DNA from: JANFXS01 sp022791155
Lineage (GTDB): Bacteria; Bacillota; Clostridia; Lachnospirales; Anaerotignaceae
Assembly: GCA_949743895.1 (NCBI GenBank)
Contig: CATJUX010000051.1
Span: forward strand, 1 to 34,769
Reading direction: 5' to 3'
Length of the DNA: 34,769 nucleotides
The notes below the pieces were generated by a model, which did no database searches, was not told the origin of the DNA, and was given only the letters and a program-made list of their open reading frames with translations. Both the position numbers and the translations under genes were made by a program. This document shows, one piece after another, positions 7,385-16,048 of the stretch. Position 1 is the stretch's first letter. Each line of letters starts with the position of its first letter.

Positions 7385-8040
7385 TTGTTTGGAACTATTT
7401 TTTTTTGAATCATGCAAGGAATTAAGCAATTTTATATGATCAAATATGCTTGTATATTTAATGTTTGATATAAATTATTTTTATGGTATACTTATTTAAA
7501 TAGTATATGCTGCTTTTTATTAAGTAGATACAAGTGCTTGCAACTTTCAAACTATAAGCTGTTAAACATTAAATTTAATCCCTTATATAAGCGTTGGCAT
7601 AAATATGTTGAACGATATAAAATTTGACATTTTGGAAACAGCAGATTATATTAGAAATAATGCAAAAATTTGAAAAAATTGAGACTTAGATTGGTTTGAA
7701 AGGTTGAATGTTGTAATGGTGAACACACTTTCAAATTCTATAGGAACTTTGGCATAGTAAAGTCAGTTTAATTGTGATAGACTTTTGTGTGGTGAGTTAA
7801 AATAAAAATCATCTTAAAATATAAACCAAATGTTTATAGGAATGGGGATGTGATTGATGTTTTTATATAAATTTTAGAGATTCTTGAAATATATCAATTC
7901 AGCATAACACAGAAATCATTAAAGAAACTATGAATAGGTGATGAAGAATGTTGTAAATACTTATTTTAACTGGCAAATGTTGATGGGCATACGGAGATAT
8001 TTTCGTATGCTGTTTATAATGATATGGAGGAAAGTGAAAA
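7385..8040 (+). other. non-coding region upstream of brnQ with a long putative leader
   Basis: About 650 bases without a convincing gene. It is strongly AT-rich. It contains the near-consensus promoter at 7624-7652 and, just before the brnQ ribosome binding site, a hairpin GCATACG/CGTATGC (7987-7993 with 8004-8010). A 13-codon reading frame begins at the ATG in GTAATGGTGAACAC (about 7718) and encodes MVNTLSNSIGTLA, with only a weak and distant AAAGG before it. I see no T-box core (no AGGGTGG-type box) and no known riboswitch. Confidence 0.5.
7624..7652 (+). promoter_or_regulatory. near-consensus promoter, presumably for brnQ
   Basis: TTGACA and TATATT are separated by 17 bases, the best sigma-A match in this intergenic region. 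Transcription would start near 7659, leaving about 380 bases before the GTG start of brnQ. Either brnQ has a very long leader or a separate short transcript starts here. Confidence 0.6.
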
Positions 8041-9315
8041 GTGGAGACTAAAGAAAATGTTATGAAAAAAAGTGATGTGGTTATTTCAGGGCTTGCATTA
8101 TTTGCCATGTTTTTTGGGGCAGGAAACCTGATTTTCCCTCCTTATTTGGGAATGCAGGGGGGAGAATCATGGGGAATTGGCTATCTCTGCTTTATATTTG
8201 TGGAAGTTATATTGTCGTGTGCTGGCATTTACGCAATGATATATGCCGGGGGAAGCATAAGCGCTATGGAAAACTCTGTTGGAAAAATCCCTGGAATAAT
8301 TCTCAATACAGCGGCAATAGCATGCACAGGAGTTTTTATTGCTCCTCCAAGAACGGCAGCCACAACATATGAAATGGCGGTTGCACCGTTTACTGACAAA
8401 ATTGGCCTTTTTCCGTTTTCTGTGGCTTTCTTTGCTGTGGTGTTCGTGTTGACAATACGGCCAACAAGCATAGTTGACACCATCGGGAAATTTTTAACAC
8501 CTATATTGATTTTGGGAATAGTTTTGCTGATTTTTGTCGGCATAGCAAATCCGATTGGTGAAGTTGGCCCGGCTGTTTCAGAACATATAGCTCAGGATGG
8601 GCTTGAGGCTGGCTATCAGGCCATGGACATTATATCTGTGGCTGGATTTGCTATTGTTGTTAAAAATAATGGTATTAAAATTGGCTGCAAAACTCAAAAA
8701 AGCCTGCTTAAAGCCACAGCGTTTTCAAGCTGCATTGCGGGCATGCTTCTTGCATTGATTTATGGAGGATTGGTTTATCTTGGAGCAACAACAAGTTCAA
8801 GTTTTGGGCCGTCATTGGATCAAGCCGAGCTGATTGTTGCCATCACAAGCAATTTGTTAGGAAAATATGGCGTTATTGTTCTTGGAATTGTTGTTGGTTT
8901 TGCATGTCTCACGACAGCCATTGGATTGTTTGGTTCATCAGCTTCTTATTTTGAAAGCATTACAGGAGGAAAAATATCATATAAAACAGCGATTATTATA
9001 TTGAATTTGATTGGATTGTCAATTTGCAATTTGGGATTATCAACAATCATTTCAGCGGCAACTCCAGTTTTGCTCATTATAAGCCCGCCTTTCATGACAA
9101 CTGTTGTTCTTTTGCTTTTTCATGAAAAAATTGAAAACAAAAATATATATAAAGGAGCAGCATTGTTTGCGACAATTTCTAGTTTGCTTATGACGTTCTA
9201 TTCTTATACAGGCATGTTTGGTTTTATTAAACTGCTTCCTTTTTACAACACAGGCTTTGGCTGGCTTATTCCGGCAGCGTTGGGCGGATTGATAGGCGGG
9301 TTTTTAGAGGCTTAA
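8041..9315 (+). CDS. brnQ: branched-chain amino acid carrier, LIVCS family
   Basis: A 424-residue polytopic membrane protein of the BrnQ/LIVCS family, which imports leucine, isoleucine and valine by cation symport across the cytoplasmic membrane. The family signature is seen at residues about 12-40 (SGLALFAMFFGAGNLIFPPYLG). It is followed by around twelve hydrophobic segments and a typical length; FIAPPRTAATTYEMAV and SVAGFAIVVKNNGIK are conserved loops. The GTG at 8041 is chosen because GGAGG at 8026-8030 lies ten bases before it. An ATG at 8062 would remove only seven residues but has no site. It stands alone between the S-layer gene and uvrC. The leader upstream is unusually long, so regulation at RNA level is possible. 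Confidence 0.93.
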   Translation: METKENVMKKSDVVISGLALFAMFFGAGNLIFPPYLGMQGGESWGIGYLCFIFVEVILSCAGIYAMIYAGGSISAMENSVGKIPGIILNTAAIACTGVFIAPPRTAATTYEMAVAPFTDKIGLFPFSVAFFAVVFVLTIRPTSIVDTIGKFLTPILILGIVLLIFVGIANPIGEVGPAVSEHIAQDGLEAGYQAMDIISVAGFAIVVKNNGIKIGCKTQKSLLKATAFSSCIAGMLLALIYGGLVYLGATTSSSFGPSLDQAELIVAITSNLLGKYGVIVLGIVVGFACLTTAIGLFGSSASYFESITGGKISYKTAIIILNLIGLSICNLGLSTIISAATPVLLIISPPFMTTVVLLLFHEKIENKNIYKGAALFATISSLLMTFYSYTGMFGFIKLLPFYNTGFGWLIPAALGGLIGGFLEA

Positions 9316-9400
9316 TAATCATATTGTTATCAACAAACGTTGAAACGGTGCTGTTTTTGCAAGAAATCAGTTTTGGCATTCACTTTTTAGGAGAACGTTT

Positions 9401-11266
9401 ATGTTTGATATTAAAGAAGAATTGAAAAAACTTCCGCTGAAACCGGGAGTTTATATAATGAAGAACGTCAATGACGAAATAATATATATTGGAAAAGCTG
9501 TGAAACTAAAAAACCGGGTTAGCCAATATTTTCAAAATTCAAAAAATCATTCTCCAAAGGTTTTGAGCATGGTCAAAAATATAGCTGAATTTGAATATAT
9601 AGTGACTGACACTGAAATGGAAGCGCTTATACTTGAGTGCAATTTGATAAAAGAGCACAGGCCAAAATATAACATTCAGCTCAAAGACGACAAGTCATAT
9701 CCTTTTATAAAAGTCACTATCAACGAAGATTTCCCCAAAATTTTTGTCACGCGCCGCCATGTCAAAGACGGGGCAAAATATTACGGGCCTATAACAGATG
9801 CATTGGCAGCAAAGGAAACTGTTGAGGCAATCCATAAAATGTGGCCCATACGAAAATGCAAAAAAGTTTTTCCAAGGGATTTGGGGAAAGAAAGGCCATG
9901 CCTTAACTATCATATAGGCCAGTGCATGGCTCCATGTGATGGCATGGTTTCTAAAAACGATTATATGAAAAACGTTGAAGAAGCCATGGATTTTATGGAA
10001 GGAAAACACAACGAAATTATAGCAAAAATCAAAAAGAAAATGATGGAAGCATCTGAAAACCTTGAGTTTGAAACAGCGGCATTATATAGAGACCGCTTGA
10101 AGAATATTGAAAGCATAATTGAACGCCAAAAAATGAGCAACACTGGTTTGAATGACAGTGATGTCATAGCAGTGGCAAGGGCGTTTGACGAGGCGCTTGT
10201 TCAGGTCTTCTTTATAAGAGGAGGAAAGATGACTGGGCGAGAGCACTTTCTTTTGAAAAATAGTGAAGGAACAACAAGGGGACATGTTATAACTGAGTTT
10301 GTAAAACAGTTTTACAGCGGGACAGCATTTGTGCCAAAGGAACTCATCCTTGAGGATTTTGATGAGAGCGAAAAGGAGCTTTTGGAAAACTATCTTTCAA
10401 CTGTCCGTGGAAACAAAGTGTCGCTCACTGTTCCGCAAAAAGGAGAAAAGCACAAACTTGTGGAGCTTGCCGGAAAAAATGCTGTCATAACATTGGAGCA
10501 GTTTGGCGAGCGCATGAAAAGAGAACAAGAACGAACCAAAGGGGCAGTTGAAGAAATAAAAAATGCTTTAGGAATTAAAAACGATGTCATTCGCATTGAA
10601 TCTTATGACATTTCGCACACACAAGGCTTTAATGCTGTTGGAAGCATGGTTGTTTTTGAAAATGGAAAACCAAAGAAAAGTGACTATCGCAAATTTAAAA
10701 TAAAGACAGTTGTGGGAGCCAATGACTTTGCAAGCATGCAGGAAGTGCTTACAAGAAGAATAAACCACAGCATCAGAGAAAACTTGGAAAATGAAGGAAA
10801 GAGTGGAAAGTTTGGGCGACTGCCCGATCTCATAATGATGGATGGAGGCAAACCTCAGGTTTCGGCTGCGTTGGAAACACTCAGCGAATTTGGAATGGAT
10901 ATACCAGTTTGTGGAATGTTCAAAGACGATTTTCACAGAACAAGAGGGATTCTGTTTGACAACAAAGAAATTTTTCTTCCTTCAAACAGCGAAGGTTTCA
11001 AACTTGTCACAAGAATACAAGATGAGGTTCATCGGTTTGCTATAGAATATCATAGAAAATTAAGAGAAAATGAGAAAATAGAATCTGTTTTGGACAAAAT
11101 TCCAGAGATTGGTGCAACGCGGAGAAAGTCTCTTTTGAGACATTTTGGTGACATTGCCCATATAAAAGAAGCTGAAGTGAGCGATTTGCTTGAAGCCGAG
11201 GGAATGACAATAAAAGCGGCGGAATCTGTTTATAGCTTTTTTAAAAAAAATGAGCAAAATTATTAA
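9401..11266 (+). CDS. uvrC: excinuclease ABC subunit C
   Basis: A 621-residue UvrC, the dual-incision nuclease of nucleotide excision repair that acts with UvrA and UvrB. The N-terminal GIY-YIG nuclease (about 12-95) is seen as PGVYIMKN, IIYIGKAVKLKNRVSQYF and the catalytic Glu region TDTEMEALILECNLIK. A UvrB-interacting UVR helix pair lies near 200-235 (KKKMMEASENLEFETAALYRDRL). The RNase H-like second nuclease (about 370-535) contains IESYDISHTQG, MVVFENGKPKKSDYRKF and LIMMDGGKPQ. The tail (about 560-615) holds the helix-hairpin-helix domain. Length is normal. ATG 9401 follows AGGAGA at 9389-9394. A gap of about 96 bases with no clear terminator precedes hprK, an order common in Clostridia. 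Confidence 0.97.
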   Translation: MFDIKEELKKLPLKPGVYIMKNVNDEIIYIGKAVKLKNRVSQYFQNSKNHSPKVLSMVKNIAEFEYIVTDTEMEALILECNLIKEHRPKYNIQLKDDKSYPFIKVTINEDFPKIFVTRRHVKDGAKYYGPITDALAAKETVEAIHKMWPIRKCKKVFPRDLGKERPCLNYHIGQCMAPCDGMVSKNDYMKNVEEAMDFMEGKHNEIIAKIKKKMMEASENLEFETAALYRDRLKNIESIIERQKMSNTGLNDSDVIAVARAFDEALVQVFFIRGGKMTGREHFLLKNSEGTTRGHVITEFVKQFYSGTAFVPKELILEDFDESEKELLENYLSTVRGNKVSLTVPQKGEKHKLVELAGKNAVITLEQFGERMKREQERTKGAVEEIKNALGIKNDVIRIESYDISHTQGFNAVGSMVVFENGKPKKSDYRKFKIKTVVGANDFASMQEVLTRRINHSIRENLENEGKSGKFGRLPDLIMMDGGKPQVSAALETLSEFGMDIPVCGMFKDDFHRTRGILFDNKEIFLPSNSEGFKLVTRIQDEVHRFAIEYHRKLRENEKIESVLDKIPEIGATRRKSLLRHFGDIAHIKEAEVSDLLEAEGMTIKAAESVYSFFKKNEQNY

Positions 11267-11362
11267 GGATTTTTATATATGTTGTTAAAATAGAAATAAT
11301 ATGATAGACTTTATTTTATAATGAAAAAATGAATTATTTTTACTCTTAAAGGAGGCATTTTA

Positions 11363-12283
11363 ATGTATTCGGTGCCTATTGAGAAATTTGTGAAAGAATT
11401 TAATCTTGAAAACATGATTCCTGAAATTTCTCTGAATGGAAAAATGCTGAAAAGCAGTGACGTGAACAGGCCAGCGCTTCAGCTTGCAGGATATTTCGAT
11501 TATTTTGAGAATGATATGATACAGATAATAGGAAAAGTTGAGAACTCATATCTTGAAAGGCTTGAGCCTATGTTTAGGGAAGATGTTCTCAGAAAATTGT
11601 TCTCTTTTGGGTTTCCATGTCTTATAATATGCAACAATATTGAAATGCTCCCGGAGATAGAAATTTTTGCTAAAGAATTTGAGGTTCCTGTTTTTCGAAC
11701 ATCTGATGGTGAATCTGATTTTGTTGGAGAAATCAACAGATGGCTGAAAGGTGAGCTTGCCCAAAGGATTACAATTCACGGAGTTTTGGTTGACATTTAT
11801 GGTGAAGGAATACTGATTATAGGTGACAGTGGTGTTGGAAAAAGTGAGACAGCACTGGAGCTTATTAAACGTGGTCACCGTCTTGTGGCTGATGATGCTG
11901 TGGAGATTAAAAAAATTGATCATGAAACTTTGATAGGCACATGTCCAGAGCTTATACGATATTTTATAGAACTTAGGGGAATAGGAATAATTGACATAAA
12001 AGAGCTTTTTGGAGTTGGCTCGATAAAGCAGTCACAGACAATAGATCTGGTGATAAAATTAGAACTTTGGGATGATGACAAAATATATGACAGAATGGGC
12101 GTTGAAGACGAATATTATGAAATACTTGGCAACAAAATTGTATGCAATGTTATTCCGCTTAGAGAGGGCCGCAATACAGCTGTGATATGTGAAGCGGCCG
12201 CAATCAACTGTCGTCAGAAAAAGCTTGGGTATAATGCAGCTCTTGTTCTTAGCCAAAGAATTGGAAGGGCTGTTGAAGGTTAA
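11363..12283 (+). CDS. hprK: HPr kinase/phosphorylase
   Basis: A 306-residue bifunctional enzyme that phosphorylates a conserved serine of HPr-type proteins (Ser46 in HPr) with ATP and reverses the reaction with phosphate. It is the sensor for CcpA-mediated catabolite control. Residues 1-130 are the N-terminal domain. The kinase domain has the P-loop GDSGVGKS at about 154-161, HRLVADDAVEI, and the HprK signature ELRGIGIIDIKELFG. The length matches the family. The start follows AAAGGAGG eight bases upstream. Five genes downstream in the same orientation lies an HPr-like gene that keeps the serine but not the histidine, a likely dedicated substrate (see its entry). Confidence 0.96.
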   Translation: MYSVPIEKFVKEFNLENMIPEISLNGKMLKSSDVNRPALQLAGYFDYFENDMIQIIGKVENSYLERLEPMFREDVLRKLFSFGFPCLIICNNIEMLPEIEIFAKEFEVPVFRTSDGESDFVGEINRWLKGELAQRITIHGVLVDIYGEGILIIGDSGVGKSETALELIKRGHRLVADDAVEIKKIDHETLIGTCPELIRYFIELRGIGIIDIKELFGVGSIKQSQTIDLVIKLELWDDDKIYDRMGVEDEYYEILGNKIVCNVIPLREGRNTAVICEAAAINCRQKKLGYNAALVLSQRIGRAVEG

Positions 12284-12303
12284 AGCGAATGGAGGCCGGC
12301 TAT

Positions 12304-13245
12304 ATGTTTTATATTGGAGTTAATTTTGACATTACAAATATATCAGCAGCAGTGGTTGACGAAAATAGAAATATAATTGCCAAAGAAAGCGTTCCAACAC
12401 TGCGTCATCGAAAACTTGAGGTCATTATTGCCGACATGGCGGCTCTTGTTGAAAAAACTGCAAAAAAAGCCGGGCTTGACTTGGAGAAAGATATAAATCA
12501 CGTTGGAATAGGGTGTTATGGATCAATCAACAGAAAGACAGGTGTTTTGGTCTATTCCAGCTATTTTGGCCTTAGAAACATTCCACTGATTGATGAGATA
12601 AAAAAATTTATTAAAATCCCTGTTTTTATCGAAAATGATGCCAATTGTTATGCACTTGCCGAAAGCCGTATGGGGGCCACAAAGGGGCTCAAAAATTCAG
12701 TTCTTGTTACAATAGGCACAGCAATCAGCGGCGGAATTATAGTGCGCGGGGAAATATATCACGGCGCTTTTTATGGAGCGGGGGAATTTGGACACCACGT
12801 TGTTGTGCTTGATGGTGAAAAATGTGAGTGTGGCCGCAATGGATGCTGGGCGGCCTATGCATCGTCAACAGCTCTTGTGAGAGATGCAAGAATCGCTGCA
12901 ATACGTCATCCTGAAAGCAAAATGTTTGAAATGGTCAATGGTGATGTGAGGCTCATGTCATATAAAATACCCTTTGAAGCCGCAATGGAAGATGATGTTT
13001 ATGCAAAAGACATTGTATACAAATATGCAAGGTATATTGCTCTTGGGCTGATTAATATAATAAATATATTACAGCCTGACGCCATTGCCATAGGCGGAAA
13101 AATGTTCAGAAAAAATGAAGGTTTTTTGGACGTTGTTTCAAAACTTGTTAGCGACAAAACGTTTGGCCAGAAAGACACAAAAATCCTGCTTGCGGAAATG
13201 GACTATGATGGAGTGCTTATAGGGGCGTCTATGCTTGAAAAATGA
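12304..13245 (+). CDS. ROK-family protein, no HTH, degenerate ATP loop
   Basis: About 313 residues of the ROK (repressor, ORF, kinase) family. Seen are the catalytic-type ENDANCYALAE, the sugar-contacting GAGEFGHHVVV, and the ROK zinc site CECGRNGCW (about 175-185). The usual N-terminal DxGGT phosphate loop reads GVNFDITNIS, lacking both glycines, and the second glycine loop is IGTAISGGI. Neither matches an active glucokinase well. There is no N-terminal helix-turn-helix, so it is not a standard ROK repressor. The ATG at 12304 is preferred because GGAGG at 12291-12295 precedes it by eight bases; the ATG at 12289 would include that site. It sits six codons after hprK and three bases before murB, within one operon. 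Annotation pipelines would likely say glucokinase; sugar sensor or atypical kinase is equally possible. Confidence 0.85.
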   Translation: MFYIGVNFDITNISAAVVDENRNIIAKESVPTLRHRKLEVIIADMAALVEKTAKKAGLDLEKDINHVGIGCYGSINRKTGVLVYSSYFGLRNIPLIDEIKKFIKIPVFIENDANCYALAESRMGATKGLKNSVLVTIGTAISGGIIVRGEIYHGAFYGAGEFGHHVVVLDGEKCECGRNGCWAAYASSTALVRDARIAAIRHPESKMFEMVNGDVRLMSYKIPFEAAMEDDVYAKDIVYKYARYIALGLINIINILQPDAIAIGGKMFRKNEGFLDVVSKLVSDKTFGQKDTKILLAEMDYDGVLIGASMLEK

Positions 13246-13248
13246 TTT

Positions 13249-14166
13249 GTGGGAGTTGAGCATCCTGTGATTGATGACATTAAAAAAATTGTTGGAGAAA
13301 ATAATGTTTTAGAAAATGAAGATATGAGCAAACACTGCACTTTTAGAACAGGCGGAACGGCTGATTTGTTTGTGGAGCCCAAAAACAGTGATGAACTTGT
13401 TGGAACAATTAAATTTTTCAAAAATAATAAAGTGCCATACTATATAATTGGAAATGGCTCAAACCTGCTTGTTGGAGACAAAGGAATAAGAGGTGCGGTC
13501 ATTCATATAGGAGATTATTTTTCCCAAATATGTGCAGATGGAACATATGTTGATATAGGTGCGGGGGCATTGCTTTCTCATGCCGCACAATTTGCCGCTG
13601 AAAAAGGACTGAAAGGCTTTGAATTTGCCTCTGGAATTCCAGGGAGTTTTGGAGGCGCTGTCTTTATGAATGCTGGAGCATATGGAGGAGAAATTAAAGA
13701 CATTTTTGAAAGTGCCCAGGCCATAAATGAATTGGGTGAAATAATAACTCTCAAAAACTGTGACATGAAATTTGGATATAGAAAAAGTGTTATTTCTGAA
13801 AAGTGTTATATTGTTTTAAGTGGAAGAATAAAATTGGAATATGGAGACAAGCATGAAATTAAAAACTTAATTTCAGATTTGAATTGCCGCCGAAGGGAAA
13901 AACAGCCTTTGAATTTTGCCAGTGCCGGAAGCACATTCAAAAGACCTGAAGGACATTTTGCTGGAAAATTGATTGAAGACAGCGGGTTAAAGGGCTATAA
14001 ATTTGGAGGAGCAATGGTGTCGGAGAAACACGCCGGATTTGTGGTTAACACAGGAACGGCAACAACTTGTGACATATTGGCTGTTATAGAACATTGCAAA
14101 AAGACTGTCAGAGAAAAATTTTCTGTTGAACTTGAAACGGAGATAAGGTTTTTGGGCGAACAATGA
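13249..14166 (+). CDS. murB: UDP-N-acetylenolpyruvoylglucosamine reductase
   Basis: An approximately 305-residue flavoprotein that reduces UDP-GlcNAc-enolpyruvate to UDP-MurNAc with NADPH, the second committed step of peptidoglycan precursor synthesis in the cytosol. FAD-binding motifs are seen: HCTFRTGGTADLFVEP, IIGNGSNLLVGDKGIRG and GIPGSFGGAVFMNAGAYG. The C-terminal substrate domain has GYRKSVIS, the catalytic serine context NFASAGSTFKRPEGHFAG and EKHAGFVVNTG. It lacks the extra loop region of type I enzymes and fits type II MurB. The start is uncertain: GTG 13249 is three bases after the preceding stop without its own site, while GTG 13267 has GGGAG eleven bases upstream. Coupled translation from the ROK gene is likely. 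Confidence 0.96.
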   Translation: MGVEHPVIDDIKKIVGENNVLENEDMSKHCTFRTGGTADLFVEPKNSDELVGTIKFFKNNKVPYYIIGNGSNLLVGDKGIRGAVIHIGDYFSQICADGTYVDIGAGALLSHAAQFAAEKGLKGFEFASGIPGSFGGAVFMNAGAYGGEIKDIFESAQAINELGEIITLKNCDMKFGYRKSVISEKCYIVLSGRIKLEYGDKHEIKNLISDLNCRRREKQPLNFASAGSTFKRPEGHFAGKLIEDSGLKGYKFGGAMVSEKHAGFVVNTGTATTCDILAVIEHCKKTVREKFSVELETEIRFLGEQ

Positions 14167-14182
14167 AAAGAGGGACTAATAT

Positions 14183-15052
14183 ATGAAATTTGTTATAGTT
14201 ACAGGCATGTCAGGAGCAGGCAAAACAACAGTGCTTAAATTCCTTGAGGATTTGAATTATTTTTGTGCCGACAACTTTCCCCCCGCGCTTTTGCTGAAGT
14301 TTGCTGAACTTTTTGAGCAAGGGAACGAAATTGACAAAGTTGCACTTGGAATTGACATAAGAGGTGGAAGGCTTTTCAAAGATCTTTTTCAAGGACTTTC
14401 ATTGCTCACAGAAAATGGCTATCACTATGACATATTATTCCTTGATGCATCAGACGATTCTCTTATCAAAAGATTTAAAGAGTCAAGACGTTTTCATCCT
14501 CTTTCAAAAAATGGTTCCATAGCCGAGGGAATTCATCAGGAAAGAGAAATACTTAAAGATGTTAAGAAAAAAGCAAATTTTATAATTGACACAAGCAACA
14601 TATTGACAAGAGAACTCAAAGAAAAAATCAACAGCATATTTGTTCTTGACGAAAATTTTGAAAGCCTTGTTATAACAGTTTGCTCATTTGGTTTTAAATA
14701 TGGAATACCAACAGATGCAGACTTAGTGTTTGATGTGAGATTCCTTCCAAATCCATTTTATATACAGGAAATGAGAGATTTCACAGGAAATGACGATTGC
14801 GTAAGCTCTTATGTTATGGGATTTGAGGAGAGCCGTATATTTTTGGACAAACTTGTTGATATGATTGAATTTTTAATACCAAATTATATAAAAGAGGGCA
14901 AAAATAGACTTATTGTAGGAATTGGCTGCACAGGAGGAAGACACCGTTCTGTCACTTTGGCCAACGAATTATATGAAGCTCTCAAAACCAAAAAACATTA
15001 TGTCAGACTTAAACATAATGATATCGAAAAAGATATTAGATATAAAAGGTAA
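14183..15052 (+). CDS. rapZ: RapZ/YvcJ family nucleotide-binding protein
   Basis: A 289-residue P-loop protein. The Walker A motif GMSGAGKT is at residues 8-15, CADNFPPALL follows, and FLDASDDSLIKRFKESRRFHPL is the Walker B-like region. The conserved C-terminal domain carries GIGCTGGRHRSVTLA. In enterobacteria RapZ is an RNA-binding adaptor controlling glucosamine-6-phosphate synthase via small RNAs. In Bacillus the homologue YvcJ hydrolyses GTP and affects competence. The role in Clostridia is not settled, though its setting next to murB suits control of cell-wall precursor supply. Start follows GAGGGA. It lies 16 bases after murB and 30 before whiA. Confidence 0.95.
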   Translation: MKFVIVTGMSGAGKTTVLKFLEDLNYFCADNFPPALLLKFAELFEQGNEIDKVALGIDIRGGRLFKDLFQGLSLLTENGYHYDILFLDASDDSLIKRFKESRRFHPLSKNGSIAEGIHQEREILKDVKKKANFIIDTSNILTRELKEKINSIFVLDENFESLVITVCSFGFKYGIPTDADLVFDVRFLPNPFYIQEMRDFTGNDDCVSSYVMGFEESRIFLDKLVDMIEFLIPNYIKEGKNRLIVGIGCTGGRHRSVTLANELYEALKTKKHYVRLKHNDIEKDIRYKR

Positions 15053-15082
15053 CAAAATTTAATTTGCTGGGAGGCGAAAAAT

Positions 15083-16048
15083 TTGTCATTTTCGTCTAAT
15101 GTCAAAAGTGAGTTGGCACATCATTTTGGAGAAGGGCGCCATTGTAATATCGCAGAAATTGCGGCAATTGTGAATATGTGTGGACATATCAGCCAAAATA
15201 GTGATGATTTTTGTATAAAAATTCAAACCGAGAATGTTGCAGTTGCTAGAAAGTGCTTTACATTATTGAAAAAAACTTTTAATATAGATTGTAAGATACT
15301 TGTGAGGAGAAATAGTCAGCTTAAAAAGAACAGAATTTATATACTCACTGTTGAGGGCAAAAACGATGAGGCAAAAAAAGTTTTGCTTGCCACAGGAATT
15401 TTGAGAAAGACAGATGAAAAATTTGTGATTTTTAAGGACATTTATCCGCTTGTGACAAGCAGTGTCTGTTGCAAAAGAGCGTATATAAGAGGCGCTTTTT
15501 TGGCTGCCGGAAGCATTAGCGATCCTGAAAAAACATATCATATTGAGTTTGTGAATTCTTCACTGGAATATTGCTCCGATCTGAAGAATCTTATAAATTC
15601 ATTTGATATGGATGCAAAAATTGTTAAAAGGAAGGAGCATTATATCGTTTACCTTAAAGAAGGTGAGCAGATTGTTGATTTGCTCAACATAATGGAAGCG
15701 CATGTGGCGTTGTTGGAAATGGAGAACGTTCGCATTCTAAAAGATATGCGAAACAATGTGAACCGGAAAGTTAATTGTGAAACTGCGAATCTTAATAAAA
15801 CTGTGACTGCTTCTGTGAAGCAGAGAGAAGATATTGAGTTTATTATAAATAACTATGGTTTAAGCTATCTGCCAAAGCAATTGGAGGACATGGCTTTGGC
15901 TCGCATGAAGTTTCCAGACGCGACACTTAAAGAATTGGGGCAAATGATGGAACCGGCAGTTGGTAAGTCTGGAGTGAACCATCGGCTTAGAAAGATAAGT
16001 GAGATGGCTGATTTTTTGAGAGAGGATATGGTATCTGAAAATGGCTAA
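15083..16048 (+). CDS. whiA: WhiA family DNA-binding protein
   Basis: A 321-residue WhiA. The N-terminal two thirds has the homing-endonuclease-like LAGLIDADG fold without nuclease residues (RAYIRGAFLAAGSISDPEKTYHIEF). The C-terminal third is the helix-turn-helix domain (SYLPKQLEDMALARMKFPDATLKELG, then GVNHRLRKI). WhiA is a sporulation regulator in Streptomyces and affects cell division and chromosome segregation in Bacillus. The TTG start at 15083 is supported by GGGAGG at 15069-15074, eight bases upstream. The stop overlaps the HPr-like start by eight bases. In Bacillus the order is yvcJ-yvcK-whiA-crh; here yvcK is absent between rapZ and whiA. Confidence 0.95.
   Translation: MSFSSNVKSELAHHFGEGRHCNIAEIAAIVNMCGHISQNSDDFCIKIQTENVAVARKCFTLLKKTFNIDCKILVRRNSQLKKNRIYILTVEGKNDEAKKVLLATGILRKTDEKFVIFKDIYPLVTSSVCCKRAYIRGAFLAAGSISDPEKTYHIEFVNSSLEYCSDLKNLINSFDMDAKIVKRKEHYIVYLKEGEQIVDLLNIMEAHVALLEMENVRILKDMRNNVNRKVNCETANLNKTVTASVKQREDIEFIINNYGLSYLPKQLEDMALARMKFPDATLKELGQMMEPAVGKSGVNHRLRKISEMADFLREDMVSENG

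Noticed and set aside
7659..8040. T-box or known riboswitch before brnQ
   Set aside because: No AGGGTGG-type T-box core, no specifier-like stem and no classical terminator/antiterminator pair could be found by eye.
9316..9400. Short inverted repeat CAAC...GTTG between brnQ and uvrC as terminator
   Set aside because: The arms are only a few bases long and no T-run follows closely.
11282..11340. Promoter before hprK (TTGTTA-17-TAGACT)
   Set aside because: The -10 is poor and several equally weak alternatives exist in this AT-rich spacer.
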